In this document: in pieces, positions 9,301 to 18,162 of the stretch
Position numbering within the stretch: position 1 is the first letter of the stretch
How the letters are laid out: every line of letters begins with the position of its first letter
Origin: Lacrimispora sphenoides JCM 1415
Lineage (GTDB): Bacteria > Bacillota > Clostridia > Lachnospirales > Lachnospiraceae
NCBI RefSeq assembly: GCF_900105615.1
Contig: NZ_LT630003.1
Coordinates: 2,294,001 to 2,358,000 of the forward strand
Length of the DNA: 64,000 nt
Direction: 5' to 3'
Made by a program: the position numbers and the translations under genes
Notes under the pieces: generated by a model
What the model saw: only the letters and a program-made list of their open reading frames with translations
The model's database searches: none
Told to the model about the DNA's origin: nothing

Positions 9301-10950
9301 ATTTCCTTCCTCACCCACATAAACCGTAGTTGAGGTAACGATCTCTTCCCGGATGGAGTCAATGGGCGGATTGGTAACCTGGGCAAAGAGCTGTTTGAAA
9401 TAGTTAAACAGAGGCTGGTGCTTTTTGCTTAATACCGCCAGAGGACTGTCTGCTCCCATGGCGGAAACTGCTTCCGCACCGTTTAAGGCCATGGGAAGGA
9501 TCATGGTTTTGTATTCCTCATAGGTATAACCATAAGTCTTCTGCAGCTTCGCCCTTTCCTCTCTGTTCATGGCAGGAACCCCTATATTGGGGATGGGCAG
9601 CTTTCTCAGCTCAATTAGATTGGAATCCAGCCATTCCCCATAAGGCTGGCGGGCCGCATAATATTCTTTCAGCTCCTCATCGCTGACCAGGCATCCCTTA
9701 ACTGTATCAATGAGAAGCATCTTGCCTGGACGAAGGCGCTCTTTTCTCACCACATGGCTCTGCTCAATATCAATGGCGCCCACCTCAGAAGCCAGGATCA
9801 TCTGGTCCTCATCGGTAATGTAGTATCTGGACGGACGAAGGCCATTGCGGTCCAGTACAGCCCCAACCAGGTCGCCGTCACTGAATACGATGGAAGCCGG
9901 TCCATCCCAGGGTTCCATCATGGTTGCATAGTAACGGTAAAAGTCCTTGATTTCCTGAGGCATGGATTTGTCATGCTCCCAAGGTGCAGGAATGGTCACC
10001 ATAACAGAAAGGGGAAGATCCATTCCGCTCATCATCATAAATTCCAGCGCATTATCAAGCATGGCAGAATCGGAACCTTCCTGGTTAATGATCGGAAGGA
10101 CCTTATGCATGTCATACCGGAAATACTCGGACTCCATATTCTCTTCCCTGGCCATCATCTTATCCACATTTCCGCGAATGGTATTGATCTCACCATTATG
10201 TACAATAAGGCGGTTGGGATGGGCTCTCATCCAGCTGGGGTTTGTATTGGTGCTGAACCGGGAATGAACCACTGCAATGGCAGATTCATAATCCTTATCC
10301 TGGAGGTCCGGAAAAAATTTCCTAAGTTCCTTCACCAGAAACATGCCCTTATATACAATGGTTCTGCTGCTTAAGGAAACCACATAGGTATTGTCGTTGC
10401 TCTGTTCAAAAATCCGCCTTGATACATAAAGTTTCCGGTCAAACTCCAATCCTCTGGCCGTATCAGCTGGCTTTTTTACAAAGCCCTGGGCTATGCAGGG
10501 CATGCAGTCCACTGCTTTGGCGCCGATCAGCTCCGGATGAATGGGCACATCTCTCCAGCCAGTAAATTCAAGTCCCTCTTTCTTTACAATGATCTCAAAC
10601 ATCTTTTTGGCTTGATTTCTGGCAAGCTCGTCCTGAGGAAAGAAAAACATGCCAACACCATATTCCCTCTCCTCACCAAGCTCTATGCCCAGAGGCTTTG
10701 TTACCTTTTTAAAAAACTTATGGGAGATCTGAAGCATGATTCCAACTCCGTCTCCTGTCTTTCCTTCCGCATCCTTTCCTGCACGGTGTTCCAGGTTCTC
10801 TACGATATGGAGAGCCTGATCCACGGTCCTGTGACTCTTCACGCCTTTTATGTTGGCAACCGCTCCGATGCCGCAGTTATCATGTTCAAAGCGGGGATCA
10901 TATAGGCCCGGCAACTCCTTTTTATTAGGGGATTGTAAACCTTTATCCAT
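6391..10950 (-). CDS. gltB: Glutamate synthase, large (alpha) subunit
   Basis: The 1519-residue protein has the standard four-part layout: an N-terminal class II glutamine amidotransferase domain whose nucleophile is Cys26 (DNCGIG, exposed after removal of a short propeptide), a central domain, an FMN/2-oxoglutarate-binding TIM barrel with the 3Fe-4S cysteines in CVMMRVCNLDTCPVG, and a C-terminal glutamate synthase beta-helix rich in glycine (GSGGQSFGAF). Ammonia from glutamine is channelled to the barrel and reduced onto 2-oxoglutarate. It is the first gene of gltB-gltD. The untranslated leader is long and carries a tandem repeat ending about 20 bases before the ATG. Confidence 0.97.
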   Translation of the reverse strand: MDKGLQSPNKKELPGLYDPRFEHDNCGIGAVANIKGVKSHRTVDQALHIVENLEHRAGKDAEGKTGDGVGIMLQISHKFFKKVTKPLGIELGEEREYGVGMFFFPQDELARNQAKKMFEIIVKKEGLEFTGWRDVPIHPELIGAKAVDCMPCIAQGFVKKPADTARGLEFDRKLYVSRRIFEQSNDNTYVVSLSSRTIVYKGMFLVKELRKFFPDLQDKDYESAIAVVHSRFSTNTNPSWMRAHPNRLIVHNGEINTIRGNVDKMMAREENMESEYFRYDMHKVLPIINQEGSDSAMLDNALEFMMMSGMDLPLSVMVTIPAPWEHDKSMPQEIKDFYRYYATMMEPWDGPASIVFSDGDLVGAVLDRNGLRPSRYYITDEDQMILASEVGAIDIEQSHVVRKERLRPGKMLLIDTVKGCLVSDEELKEYYAARQPYGEWLDSNLIELRKLPIPNIGVPAMNREERAKLQKTYGYTYEEYKTMILPMALNGAEAVSAMGADSPLAVLSKKHQPLFNYFKQLFAQVTNPPIDSIREEIVTSTTVYVGEEGNILEETAENCKILKVNNPILTCTDLLKIKNMKKPGFKVEVIPITYYKNTSLEKAIDRLFLEVDRAHHDGANIIILSDRDIDENHLPIPSLLAVSALQQHLVKTKKRTSVALILESGEPREVHHFATLLGYGACAINPYLAQESIRSLIEKGMLDKDYYAAVEDYNAAVLHGIVKIASKMGISTIQSYQGAQIFEAIGISKKVIDKYFTDTVSRVGGITLDDIANDVDVLHSAAFDPLGLDVDLTLDSVGSHKERAGQEEHLYNPLTIHLLQEAARTGSYETFKEYTHALTEEGQTVNLRSLLDFDYAKTKEIPLEEVESEESIVKRFKTGAMSYGSISQEAHETLAIAMNRIHGKSNSGEGGESLERLTTGPDGVNRCSAIKQVASGRFGVTSRYLVSAKEIQIKMAQGAKPGEGGQLPGGKVYPWVAKTRHSTTGVGLISPPPHHDIYSIEDLAQLIYDLKNSNTNARISVKLVSEAGVGTVAAGVAKAGAQVILISAFDGGTGAAPRNSIYNAGLPWELGVAEAHQTLIMNGLRDKVILETDGKLMTGRDVAIACALGAEEFGFATAPLVTMGCVMMRVCNLDTCPVGIATQNPELRKRFKGKPEHVINFMNFIAKELREYMAKLGIRTVDELVGRTDLLKKKASIPSERAGKVDFSAILGNSYAGQKLLGYDKKQVYDFELEKTMDEKIILKKLRDALRAGQKKSLHIDISNTDRALGTIFGSEITRLYPDGLLEDTFTINCTGSGGQSFGAFIPKGLTLELVGDSNDYFGKGLSGGKLVVYPPQGVKFKAEDNIIIGNVALYGATNGKAFICGIAGERFCVRNSGATAVVEGVGDHGCEYMTGGRVVVLGPTGKNFAAGMSGGIAYVLDEKRDLYKRLNKEMVSFEEVSNKYDVLELKDMIKEHVAYTNSAKGKEILDNFGEYLPKFKKVMPHDYRRMLNTIVQMEEKGLSSEQAQIEAFYANTKK

Positions 10951-10970
10951 AATCTCTTCCTTTCCTCTCT

Positions 10971-11123
10971 CTTGCCCATGCTAGTTGGGCATAATGGTAT
11001 GCCCGTAGGGCGTTCCTCTTACTTGCCAATGCTTCTTGGGTTTGGTGGTATGCCCGGAGGGCGTTCCTCTCACTTGCACATGCTTCTTGGGTATGGTGGT
11101 TGCCCAGAAGGCGTTCCTTATCC
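10971..11123 (-). repeat. Three-copy 51-bp tandem repeat in the gltB leader
   Basis: Three head-to-tail copies start at 10971, 11022 and 11073, a period of exactly 51 bp. Each contains CTTGCnnATGCT at its start, a GCCC-nnn-GGGC inverted repeat in its middle (changed to GCCCAGAAGGC in the third copy) and GCGTTCCT near the end. On the transcript strand each copy boundary contains AGAGGAA, which resembles the ribosome binding region directly before gltB, so the repeat seems to have arisen by duplication of that segment. A leftover TTCCTCTCT follows at 10962-10970. Confidence 0.9.
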
Positions 11124-11468
11124 TAGCCCAAGTTTTTTGAGTATCCCTGATTACTTCCTCTTCTTTTGTGATGCCAATGAGTAACAGTAAATTTTTAGTT
11201 GATAATACTACATTTTTATCTCCTTGTAAACGAGTTTTATTCTTATATTTTCAGATAATTCGACTTTAACATATATTAAAAATTAAATTCTAACAATTTA
11301 GATATCTTTCAATATTTTTTCTCCTTATATAACACAATTCCTCGTCCTTTTAAGGATCCTGGTACAAACTTCTAATTATATGAAGTTTTCACTTTCAATC
11401 ATTAAGTTTGCATTTCATATTCAAAACTTTTAAACTGCTTTTCCTCATAATCCCACCCTTTTTAACAC
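11124..11468. other. AT-rich spacer upstream of gltB
   Basis: No gene or known riboswitch is recognised here. The gltB promoter should lie in this stretch; an ATTATA at 11375-11380 (TATAAT on the minus strand) is a candidate -10 box but lacks a convincing -35 partner. Confidence 0.4.
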
Positions 11469-11503
11469 AGAAAAAGCCCCGGGAATTTCTTCCCAGGGCT
11501 TAT
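11469..11503 (-). terminator. Terminator of the HPr gene
   Basis: On the minus strand the stem AGCCCTGGGAA / TTCCCGGGGCT with a GAAA-type loop is followed by TTTTTC, just beyond the HPr stop. T residues on the other strand suggest weak bidirectional action. Confidence 0.85.
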
Positions 11504-11532
11504 ACAAACTTTTTTTAAAAATCAAAACTGAA

Positions 11533-11799
11533 TTACATTTCTCCAAGTCCGCTTTCAATTGCTTCCGTCATGGTTTTCATTGCAGCTGCCTCATCTTCGC
11601 CTTCACAGATTAATTTGATCTCTGTTCCGCACTTAATTCCGGCTGCCATAACGTTTAACACGCTCTTAGCAACGATTCTCTTCTCTCCATATTCGATGAT
11701 TACATCGGATTTAAATTTCATTGCTGTCTGAGAAAGAACTCCTGCTGGTCTTAAATGAAGTCCGGATGGATTTACTACGGTCAGTGTTTTTGATAACAT
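11533..11799 (-). CDS. ptsH: HPr family phosphocarrier protein
   Basis: The 88-residue protein has the HPr active-site motif GLHLRPAG with the phosphorylatable His15 and a Ser46 in KSVLNVMAAG, the site used by HPr kinase in Firmicutes. It passes phosphate from enzyme I to PTS EIIA domains, such as the mannose-family EIIA in this window, and Ser46-P serves CcpA-dependent catabolite control. Both functional residues are present, which argues against a Crh-like regulatory paralogue lacking His15. AAAGGAGATAAAAAT precedes the ATG. It is a single-gene unit with its own terminator. Confidence 0.9.
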   Translation of the reverse strand: MLSKTLTVVNPSGLHLRPAGVLSQTAMKFKSDVIIEYGEKRIVAKSVLNVMAAGIKCGTEIKLICEGEDEAAAMKTMTEAIESGLGEM

Positions 11800-11920
11800 A
11801 TTTTTATCTCCTTTATCCTCAATTTTTTATACTCCTTGCAGTTAATTTTATAACAATATCCAATTTGTGTCAAGACAAACCAGTATGTCTTTTTACATAT
11901 TTTACAAAGCATTTTCCTGG

Positions 11921-12556
11921 CTAAGAAATTTCCGAAAGCTCCTGCGTTTCTTTCTGGGAATAGATACAGCCGCAGTAATCCTGCCTGTATAGACCATATT
12001 TCTCAGAAAGCTCTACAGAACGCTTAAATCCATTTTTTTTCTTGAAATCAGAGGGAAGATAAGCAACACGATACTCCTTTGCAAGCTTCTCACCGATCTC
12101 ATTGAGCTTTTCCGCATTCTTTAAAGGGCTTATGGACAGAGTGGTGGTGAAATAATCAAAGCGCCCGGCCTGAGCAACCTTTGCAGCCTCCTGGAGGCGC
12201 AGTTCATAGCATTTAAAACATCTGGCGCCGCCTTCCGGCACCCTTTCAAGACCTCTCACAATCCGGTGAAATTCTTCCGGTTCATAAGCTCCTGTTTCCA
12301 AAGTTACAGGATGAATAAAATCCATAGATGCAATGAGCCTTTCCTGCTCTTTCACCCGTCTTTTGTATTCCATCGGCTGATCTATATTGGGATTATAGAA
12401 ATACACGGTTATTTCAAAATAGCGGGATAAATATTCCAGCACATAACTGCTGCAAGGCGCACAACAGCTGTGTAAAAGCAGCCTGGGAACCTTTCCCTGT
12501 TCCTCTAATCCTGCAATGATCTGATCCAATTCCTTCTGATAATTCCTCTGGTTCAT
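11921..12556 (-). CDS. queH: Epoxyqueuosine reductase QueH
   Basis: QueH (formerly DUF208) reduces epoxyqueuosine to queuosine in tRNA, the last step of queuosine synthesis, as a non-homologous replacement for QueG. The 211-residue protein shows the conserved cysteine pairs: HSCCAPCSS at about residues 29-37, GGARCFKCYELRL in the middle and DYCGCIYSQ near the end, which hold a 4Fe-4S cluster and an adjacent metal site. GGAAGGAGCTACC precedes the ATG. It lies just downstream of the rpoD terminator, so it probably has its own promoter or relies on read-through. Confidence 0.93.
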   Translation of the reverse strand: MNQRNYQKELDQIIAGLEEQGKVPRLLLHSCCAPCSSYVLEYLSRYFEITVYFYNPNIDQPMEYKRRVKEQERLIASMDFIHPVTLETGAYEPEEFHRIVRGLERVPEGGARCFKCYELRLQEAAKVAQAGRFDYFTTTLSISPLKNAEKLNEIGEKLAKEYRVAYLPSDFKKKNGFKRSVELSEKYGLYRQDYCGCIYSQKETQELSEIS

Positions 12557-12587
12557 GGTAGCTCCTTCCCTGCTGTTTTCAAAAGCA

Positions 12588-12621
12588 CAAAAAGGCGTCT
12601 GCAGCAGCCTGCAACGCCTCT
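12588..12621 (-). terminator. Terminator of rpoD
   Basis: Minus-strand stem AGGCGTTGCAG / CTGCAGACGCCT followed by TTTTTG, seven bases after the rpoD stop. Confidence 0.75.
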
Positions 12622-12627
12622 TGTTTC

Positions 12628-13770
12628 CTATAGGAAATCCCTGATCCTTTTACTGCGAACAGGATTTCTTAGCTTTCTAAGAGCCTTCGCTTCTATCTGC
12701 CTGATACGCTCCCGGGTAACATTAAACTCTTTTCCAACTTCTTCCAAAGTACGGGGATGGCCATCCTCTAATCCAAATCTGAGTACGATCACCTGACGTT
12801 CTCTCTCCTTTAAATCTCCAAGAAGAGCATCAATGTGCTCTCTCAGCATAACGGATTCTACGTTGCCTTCCGGAGTTACAACATTATTATCAGCCACGAA
12901 ATCTCCCAGGTTGGAATCATCTTCCTCACCAATAGGAGTTTCAAGGGATGCAGGTTCTCTGGCGATCTGCATAATCTCCATAACCTTATCTTCTGTCATG
13001 TCAAGAGCTTCCGCCAGTTCTGAAACAGACGGCTCATATCCAAGCTCAAGAGTCAGCTTTCTCTGCATCTTAGACATCTTATTAATCGTTTCCACCATAT
13101 GCACAGGCACACGGATTGTTCTGGCCTGGTCTGCAAGGGCTCTGGTTACAGACTGGCGTATCCACCAGGTAGCATATGTACTTAATTTATAACCTTTGGT
13201 ATAATCAAATTTTTCCACGCCTTTAATAAGGCCTAAATTTCCTTCCTGAACCAAATCAAGGAAACTCATTCCACGGCCTGTATAACGCTTTGCTATGCTG
13301 ACTACAAGGCGAAGGTTTGCTTCGATCAAGCGCTCTTTGGCATCATCATCACCATCCGCTTTTCTCTTAGCAAGGCGCAGTTCTTCCTCTGCATTCAAAA
13401 GTGGCACCGTGCCAATTTCCTTCAGGTACATGCGGACAGGGTCTTCCGTTCCGATGCCCTCCAGCAAGTCAATGGCGTCAAGATCAATATCTTCTTCATC
13501 CATTTCCTTAATAAAGCCGTCATCAAGATCATCATCCAAAAGCAGGTCGTCTGACATGAGCACATCATCAGTTAAAACGGAATCGTCAATGACCGGGATC
13601 ACGTCTACGCCGCGATTCTCCAGGTACGTATAAATCTGATCCATCTGCTCAGTTGTCAGTTCTTCCCCCATAAAGAAGTTATTAATCTCCGTTACGTCCA
13701 ACGCATTTTGCTTCGTTTTTGCAAGTTCGACCAGTTTTCCAAGCTTATCTAAAAAATTATCCTTTTCCAC
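12628..13770 (-). CDS. rpoD: Primary RNA polymerase sigma factor (RpoD/SigA)
   Basis: This is the 380-residue housekeeping sigma factor. A short acidic N-terminal region is followed by region 1.2 ([17 protein letters not shown]), region 2 with the core-binding and -10 recognition helix ([20 protein letters not shown]), region 3, and the region 4.2 helix-turn-helix ([19 protein letters not shown]). The start codon is GTG, with AAAGGACG upstream. Unlike the classic arrangement, no primase gene (dnaG) precedes it: the next upstream gene is a lipid kinase 104 bases away. The promoters listed in this window fit recognition by this factor. Confidence 0.97.
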   Translation of the reverse strand: MEKDNFLDKLGKLVELAKTKQNALDVTEINNFFMGEELTTEQMDQIYTYLENRGVDVIPVIDDSVLTDDVLMSDDLLLDDDLDDGFIKEMDEEDIDLDAIDLLEGIGTEDPVRMYLKEIGTVPLLNAEEELRLAKRKADGDDDAKERLIEANLRLVVSIAKRYTGRGMSFLDLVQEGNLGLIKGVEKFDYTKGYKLSTYATWWIRQSVTRALADQARTIRVPVHMVETINKMSKMQRKLTLELGYEPSVSELAEALDMTEDKVMEIMQIAREPASLETPIGEEDDSNLGDFVADNNVVTPEGNVESVMLREHIDALLGDLKERERQVIVLRFGLEDGHPRTLEEVGKEFNVTRERIRQIEAKALRKLRNPVRSKRIRDFL

Positions 13771-13874
13771 TTAATAACGTCCTTTCGCTAAGAGGTATAC
13801 ATAAAGCCCACACAACTTTTCATTATATACTACCGGAATCCATATTTCAACATATTTCTGTCAAAATAGCAGTT

Positions 13875-14807
13875 TTATTGCTTTTTCGGCGTTTTTCTCA
13901 TAATACGGATTCTTTTCTTTAAATTTATGATGTTTACTTCCCTCCTGGTCCCGCCGAATTCCCCATCTAATACCCAGTCAATAGGCTCTTTTGAGAGAAT
14001 TTTCAAAGACCTTGTCCGAAATTTATGGACGTATTCATTTGGTTCTTCCTTCAAAAACATGTAATTAATGATGTTGGTCAAATCCAGAGGAGTTTTGGGT
14101 GTTCGTATCAACAGCACTTCAAATTCACCGTCGTCAAGAGCCACATCCTGAGTCACAAGCCCTTTAAAACCCCCGACGCTCATGGTATTGGTAATCATGC
14201 CGAAAATAAACTCCCCCTCCAGTACCATATCCTCTTTCCTGCCCACGCCCTCAGGGCACTCTCCACACTCAATCCGCATCTCATAGGACTGTATGGAAGC
14301 CAGGCTCTTCATTCCTTCCAGCATATACGCCTGATGCCCCAGGACGTTCTTCTTATCCTGAGGGGTTAAATAAGAAACCTCTGTAAAGGCCCCGAACGCT
14401 GCAATATACACAAAGTGCCTGTCCCCGCAGAAACAGCCGATATCAATGGGAAAAGGCTCGCCAAAAACAGCCGCTTCCGCCGCTTTTACCATGCTTTTGG
14501 AAATCTTTAAGCTGGAAGCAAAATCATTGGTGGAACCGGCAGGGATATATCCCAGGTTTGGGATATTATCCAATTTCATGAGACCGCTTATGGTTTCATT
14601 CAAAGTCCCGTCTCCTCCGCTGCACACAACCAGATCAACACTTTCCCCGTATGCTGCAGCAGCCTCCATTGCATCACCTGTCCGCTGTGTCACATGAACC
14701 AGCAATTCATAGCCGGCCTTTGTAAAAATATCCAGGATATCCATCAGCTTGTTCCTGATCTGAGCCTTCCCGGAACGCGGATTAAATATAAATAGAATCT
14801 TTTTCAT
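13875..14807 (-). CDS. Diacylglycerol kinase family lipid kinase (YegS/BmrU type)
   Basis: The 310-residue protein has the DAGK catalytic motif GGDGTLNETISGL and the family N-terminal FNPRSGKAQ nucleotide-binding start. Members phosphorylate diacylglycerol or related lipids, recycling lipid released by lipoteichoic acid synthesis (DgkB) or acting on unknown lipids. AGGTGATATA precedes the ATG. It begins four bases after the mutY stop and is the last gene of the argF-birA-mutY operon. DgkB-like function is likely but not proven; substrate preference cannot be read from the sequence. Confidence 0.9.
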   Translation of the reverse strand: MKKILFIFNPRSGKAQIRNKLMDILDIFTKAGYELLVHVTQRTGDAMEAAAAYGESVDLVVCSGGDGTLNETISGLMKLDNIPNLGYIPAGSTNDFASSLKISKSMVKAAEAAVFGEPFPIDIGCFCGDRHFVYIAAFGAFTEVSYLTPQDKKNVLGHQAYMLEGMKSLASIQSYEMRIECGECPEGVGRKEDMVLEGEFIFGMITNTMSVGGFKGLVTQDVALDDGEFEVLLIRTPKTPLDLTNIINYMFLKEEPNEYVHKFRTRSLKILSKEPIDWVLDGEFGGTRREVNIINLKKRIRIMRKTPKKQ

Positions 14808-14811
14808 TATA

Positions 14812-15909
14812 TCACCTGATCAATTTTGTATACGTCTTAAATGCACCTGGCAGGGAATAAGTTTTTTCTAAATCTTCCGCAGTAACCCATAAAAAATCTC
14901 CATTGGGCCGTTCTCCAAGTTCAATCCGAAATCCTATCATATGCCATTCCACATGGCTGAATACATGCTTTGCAGCAGGAAGAGGCGTTATTTTGGCCTC
15001 CTCTACTCCCAGCCTGGCAAGCAGCGCTTCCTCTTCTAAATGTCCCTCCACATTGGGGAACTCATAAAGAGAAGCCAAAAGCCCTGTATCATCCCGCTTG
15101 CGGATGGCAACCCGTCCATCCTGCCACAGGAGCATTACCGTCTTATCCTCCGCCTTGCGGGCCTTTTTAGGCGTTTTCACCGGAATCTCACCGGTAAGGT
15201 CCTTGATCCTGGCAATGCAGATGGAGGCCAGGGGACATTGGCTGCACAGGGGCGAACCGTTTGGCACACAGACAATCGCTCCGATTTCAATGAGGCCCTG
15301 ATTATAAGAGCTGGCAGCCTGTTCTGGCATTACTGCTTTTAATTCCTCTTCCATACGTCTTTTGACTGCCTGCTTTAATATATCTTCCCTGCTGCCTGTT
15401 ACTCTGGAAACCACCCGCAAAACATTGCCGTCAACCGCCGGGACCGGAATGCCAAAAGCGATGGATGCAATCGCACCTGCGGTGTAAGACCCGATCCCCG
15501 GAAGCTTTTTAAGCTCCTCGTAGGATGCCGGAAGCTCTCCGCCATACTGCTCTACAAGAAGCTCTGCTGTTTTCTTTAGATTTTTTGCCCTGCTGTAATA
15601 GCCAAGCCCTTCCCAGAGTTTCAGTAACCGGTCTTCGGGCACTGCCGCCAGATCATTGATTCCCGGTAAGGCCTCCATAAAACGCTGGAAATAAGGTTTT
15701 ACAGCCTCCACTCTGGTCTGCTGGAGCATGATTTCCGATATCCATACCCGGTATGGTTCCGGCTTGTCCCTCCATGGAAGGGCCCTGGCATGCTCCCTGT
15801 ACCAGGATAGAAGCGGGCGTTCCATGGCCTTTATACGCTCTCTGGCGTCCAGTTCTTTTTCCTGGGGTTCTAAAACCTGTAATTGATCATAAAGCGTATG
15901 GTTCTTCAT
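14812..15909 (-). CDS. mutY: A/G-specific adenine glycosylase MutY
   Basis: MutY removes adenine mispaired with 8-oxoguanine. The 365-residue protein has the helix-hairpin-helix and catalytic loop (LPGIGSYTAGAIASIAFG then VPAVDGNVLRV with the catalytic Asp), a four-cysteine 4Fe-4S loop (C-x7-C-x2-C-x5-C in CVPNGSPLCSQCPLASIC) and a C-terminal NUDIX-like 8-oxoG recognition domain. Its ATG overlaps the birA stop by one base (TAATG), indicating translational coupling. A long N-terminal extension of about 30 residues precedes the catalytic domain. Confidence 0.95.
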   Translation of the reverse strand: MKNHTLYDQLQVLEPQEKELDARERIKAMERPLLSWYREHARALPWRDKPEPYRVWISEIMLQQTRVEAVKPYFQRFMEALPGINDLAAVPEDRLLKLWEGLGYYSRAKNLKKTAELLVEQYGGELPASYEELKKLPGIGSYTAGAIASIAFGIPVPAVDGNVLRVVSRVTGSREDILKQAVKRRMEEELKAVMPEQAASSYNQGLIEIGAIVCVPNGSPLCSQCPLASICIARIKDLTGEIPVKTPKKARKAEDKTVMLLWQDGRVAIRKRDDTGLLASLYEFPNVEGHLEEEALLARLGVEEAKITPLPAAKHVFSHVEWHMIGFRIELGERPNGDFLWVTAEDLEKTYSLPGAFKTYTKLIR

Positions 15910-16886
15910 TACACATATCCATAGATTCCCCGGACAGATACCTCTCCGGAGATCACATGTTTTACCTCTCCCGGCTGTACTTCCACAAGAAGCTCTCCCT
16001 TTTCATTAATTCCCAGGGCCACGCCAGTATAATCACCTGATCTGTCCAGAATTCTTACTTCCTTTCCCGTATTGACCATATGCTTATTATAGACACTTAT
16101 CAGCCCGGATAAATCACCCTGGCTGATAAATTCTTCATAATATTGTTCAAATGCCTCCATAATAGCGGCAACCAACCGGCTTCTTCTCACCTTTTCTCCT
16201 GTTTCCAGAAGCAGGGAGGTGGCCATCTGACTTACCTCTTCCGCAAATTCTTCCATATTGACGTTGATACCGATCCCCACTACGACATAATGGATTCCTT
16301 CCAGTTCGGCGCTCATTTCTGTCAAAATACCGCATAGTTTTTTCCCATTTGCCACAATATCATTCGGCCACTTAATGCCGGTATCAAGGCCTGTAACGTT
16401 TTTTATCCCGTCATAGACCGCCAGGGCGGCTACCAGTGTAATCATGGAAGCGGAAGCTGGAAGAATATCCGGCCTTAGGATCAAGCTCATAAATATGTTC
16501 TTCCCGGATGGGGACACCCAGGCGCGGCCTCTTCTGCCCCGCCCAGCGCTCTGGCAGTCAGACACAACAAGGGTTCCACTGGAAGCTCCTTCTTCTGCCA
16601 GACGCCTGGCCCTTATGTTAGTGGAATCAATGACCTCGTGGTATTCCACGTCCCGGCCAAATTTCCCTTTGATACAGCTTTTAATCTCCGTTTTCGTCAT
16701 TATATCACAAGAACCGATGAAATGATACCCTTTATTTCGAACCGCCTCAATTTGATATCCCTCTTCTTCAAGCTGGCGGATGGCTTTCCAAATGGCCGTC
16801 CTGGAAACCCCAAAGCGGCCGCACAGCTCCTGCCCGGATAAGTAGCCGTCACTCTCCTTAAGCAGCTTAAGAATCTCAGTTTTCAT
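15909..16886 (-). CDS. birA: Bifunctional biotin operon repressor / biotin-protein ligase
   Basis: The 325-residue protein joins an N-terminal winged helix (LCGRFGVSRTAIWKAIRQL, about residues 25-43) to a biotin ligase domain with GRGRRGRAW and KWPNDIV motifs and the C-terminal SH3-like domain. It activates biotin with ATP and attaches it to carboxyl carrier proteins; the DNA-binding domain suggests it also represses biotin genes. The start chosen follows GGAGGTGATATCA; an ATG 15 bases upstream has no such spacing. It sits five bases after the small membrane protein gene and overlaps mutY. Confidence 0.95.
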   Translation of the reverse strand: MKTEILKLLKESDGYLSGQELCGRFGVSRTAIWKAIRQLEEEGYQIEAVRNKGYHFIGSCDIMTKTEIKSCIKGKFGRDVEYHEVIDSTNIRARRLAEEGASSGTLVVSDCQSAGRGRRGRAWVSPSGKNIFMSLILRPDILPASASMITLVAALAVYDGIKNVTGLDTGIKWPNDIVANGKKLCGILTEMSAELEGIHYVVVGIGINVNMEEFAEEVSQMATSLLLETGEKVRRSRLVAAIMEAFEQYYEEFISQGDLSGLISVYNKHMVNTGKEVRILDRSGDYTGVALGINEKGELLVEVQPGEVKHVISGEVSVRGIYGYV

Positions 16887-16891
16887 TGATA

Positions 16892-17200
16892 TCACCTCCA
16901 CCAGATGCTCACCGCACTGATTACAGTAAGGGCGATAAGAAGAAATCCGAACATGAGGACAGCAATGCCTGCCGCCTTCTTCTTTTTCTCTCTGCCGCTA
17001 AGCCTGATTTTATAAATCCCGTTGACCAGATTAAGCATGCCGGCCAGAAAAAATATTACCGGGAACAGAAACATATGATCTTCCGGGTTTAAAAATGATA
17101 TGACTGCCAATGTTACAATCAGGATTCCTACTACAATATGGAAGACATCCACAATCATGGAAGCGTTTCTTAGGCTTCTTCCTCGTTCTTGTATATACAT
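16892..17200 (-). CDS. Conserved small membrane protein, 102 aa
   Basis: The protein has four hydrophobic stretches (around IVVGILIVTLAVISFL, MFLFPVIFFLAGMLNLV and a C-terminal pair) separated by a basic loop with REKKKKAAG, suggesting a small polytopic membrane protein. I recognise no functional motif. It lies three bases after argF and five before birA, so it is firmly inside this operon. Confidence 0.75.
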   Translation of the reverse strand: MYIQERGRSLRNASMIVDVFHIVVGILIVTLAVISFLNPEDHMFLFPVIFFLAGMLNLVNGIYKIRLSGREKKKKAAGIAVLMFGFLLIALTVISAVSIWWR

Positions 17201-17203
17201 GTT

Positions 17204-18139
17204 CTACTCTCCTAACGTTGCCACCATTACCGCCTTAATAGTGTGCATTCTGTTTTCTGCTTCATCAAATACCACAGATGCGCCGGATTCAAAGACATCC
17301 TCTGTTACTTCATTTCCTTTGACGGCCGGCAGGCAGTGCATAAATATGGTAGTATCTTTCCCTGTTTTTTCCATCAGATCCTTATTCACCTGATATGGTT
17401 TTAAAAGTGTAATACGCTGGGCAGCCTTGTCCTCTTCGCCCATGGAGCACCATACATCGGTATAAATGGTATCTGCATCTTTAACCGCATCCGTATCCTC
17501 TGTCAGAGTGATGGTACTTCCGCTATCCCCGGCATAACCCTGGCATAATTCTACCAGCTCATTATTAGGCCAAAGGCACTTAGGAGCCAGGATGGTAAAA
17601 TGAACACCCATCTTGCTCATACCGATCATCAGGCTGTTCGCCATGTTATTACGTCCATCCCCTGCGTATACGAAGCGGAGTCCCTTTAAATATCCGAAAT
17701 GTTCTTTCATCGTAAGAAGGTCTGCCAGTATCTGTGTTGGATGATAATCATCAGTCAGCCCGTTCCACACCGGAACACCTGCATATTTAGCCAGATCTTC
17801 CACGGTCTTATGCTTAAATCCGCGGAATTCGATTCCGTCAAATACCCTTCCCAAAACTCTTGCCGTATCTTCCACGCTTTCCTTATGTCCAAGCTGAATA
17901 TCATCTTTTCCTAAATATTCCGGGTGTGCGCCTTCATCAACCGCAGCGACCACAAAAGAACATCTGGTGCGGGTTGACGGCTTTTCAAAAATAAGAGCAA
18001 TGTTTTTCCCCTTCAGGGAGTTCCCAGTGATCCCCTGTTTTTTCTTGGCTTTTAAATCAGCGGCTAAGTCCAGCAGGTATCCAATCTCTTCCGGTGAATA
18101 ATCCTTTAATGTGATAAAATTTCTTCCTTTTAAGTTCAT
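17204..18139 (-). CDS. argF: Ornithine carbamoyltransferase
   Basis: The 311-residue enzyme makes citrulline from ornithine and carbamoyl phosphate in arginine synthesis. The carbamoyl phosphate motif STRTR is at residues 55-59 ([12 protein letters not shown]), and the ornithine/catalytic loop [10 protein letters not shown] is near residue 270. GGAGGATGCAAT precedes the ATG. Three operator-like palindromes overlap its promoter, pointing to arginine repression and therefore a biosynthetic role rather than catabolic. It is the first gene of a five-gene unit with a membrane protein, birA, mutY and a lipid kinase. Confidence 0.96.
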   Translation of the reverse strand: MNLKGRNFITLKDYSPEEIGYLLDLAADLKAKKKQGITGNSLKGKNIALIFEKPSTRTRCSFVVAAVDEGAHPEYLGKDDIQLGHKESVEDTARVLGRVFDGIEFRGFKHKTVEDLAKYAGVPVWNGLTDDYHPTQILADLLTMKEHFGYLKGLRFVYAGDGRNNMANSLMIGMSKMGVHFTILAPKCLWPNNELVELCQGYAGDSGSTITLTEDTDAVKDADTIYTDVWCSMGEEDKAAQRITLLKPYQVNKDLMEKTGKDTTIFMHCLPAVKGNEVTEDVFESGASVVFDEAENRMHTIKAVMVATLGE

Positions 18140-18162
18140 ATTGCATCCTCCGCTTTTCTATT

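Noticed and set aside
9754..10374. A 206-codon frame opposite gltB
   Set aside because: It is fully antisense to a well-conserved part of gltB and has no ribosome site or recognisable domain.
10971..11123. A CRISPR array
   Set aside because: Repeats are directly adjacent without unique spacers.
10972..11184. A plus-strand repetitive protein over the 51-bp repeats
   Set aside because: The frame exists because the period is a multiple of three; it has no ribosome site, lies opposite the gltB leader and has no family match that I recognise.
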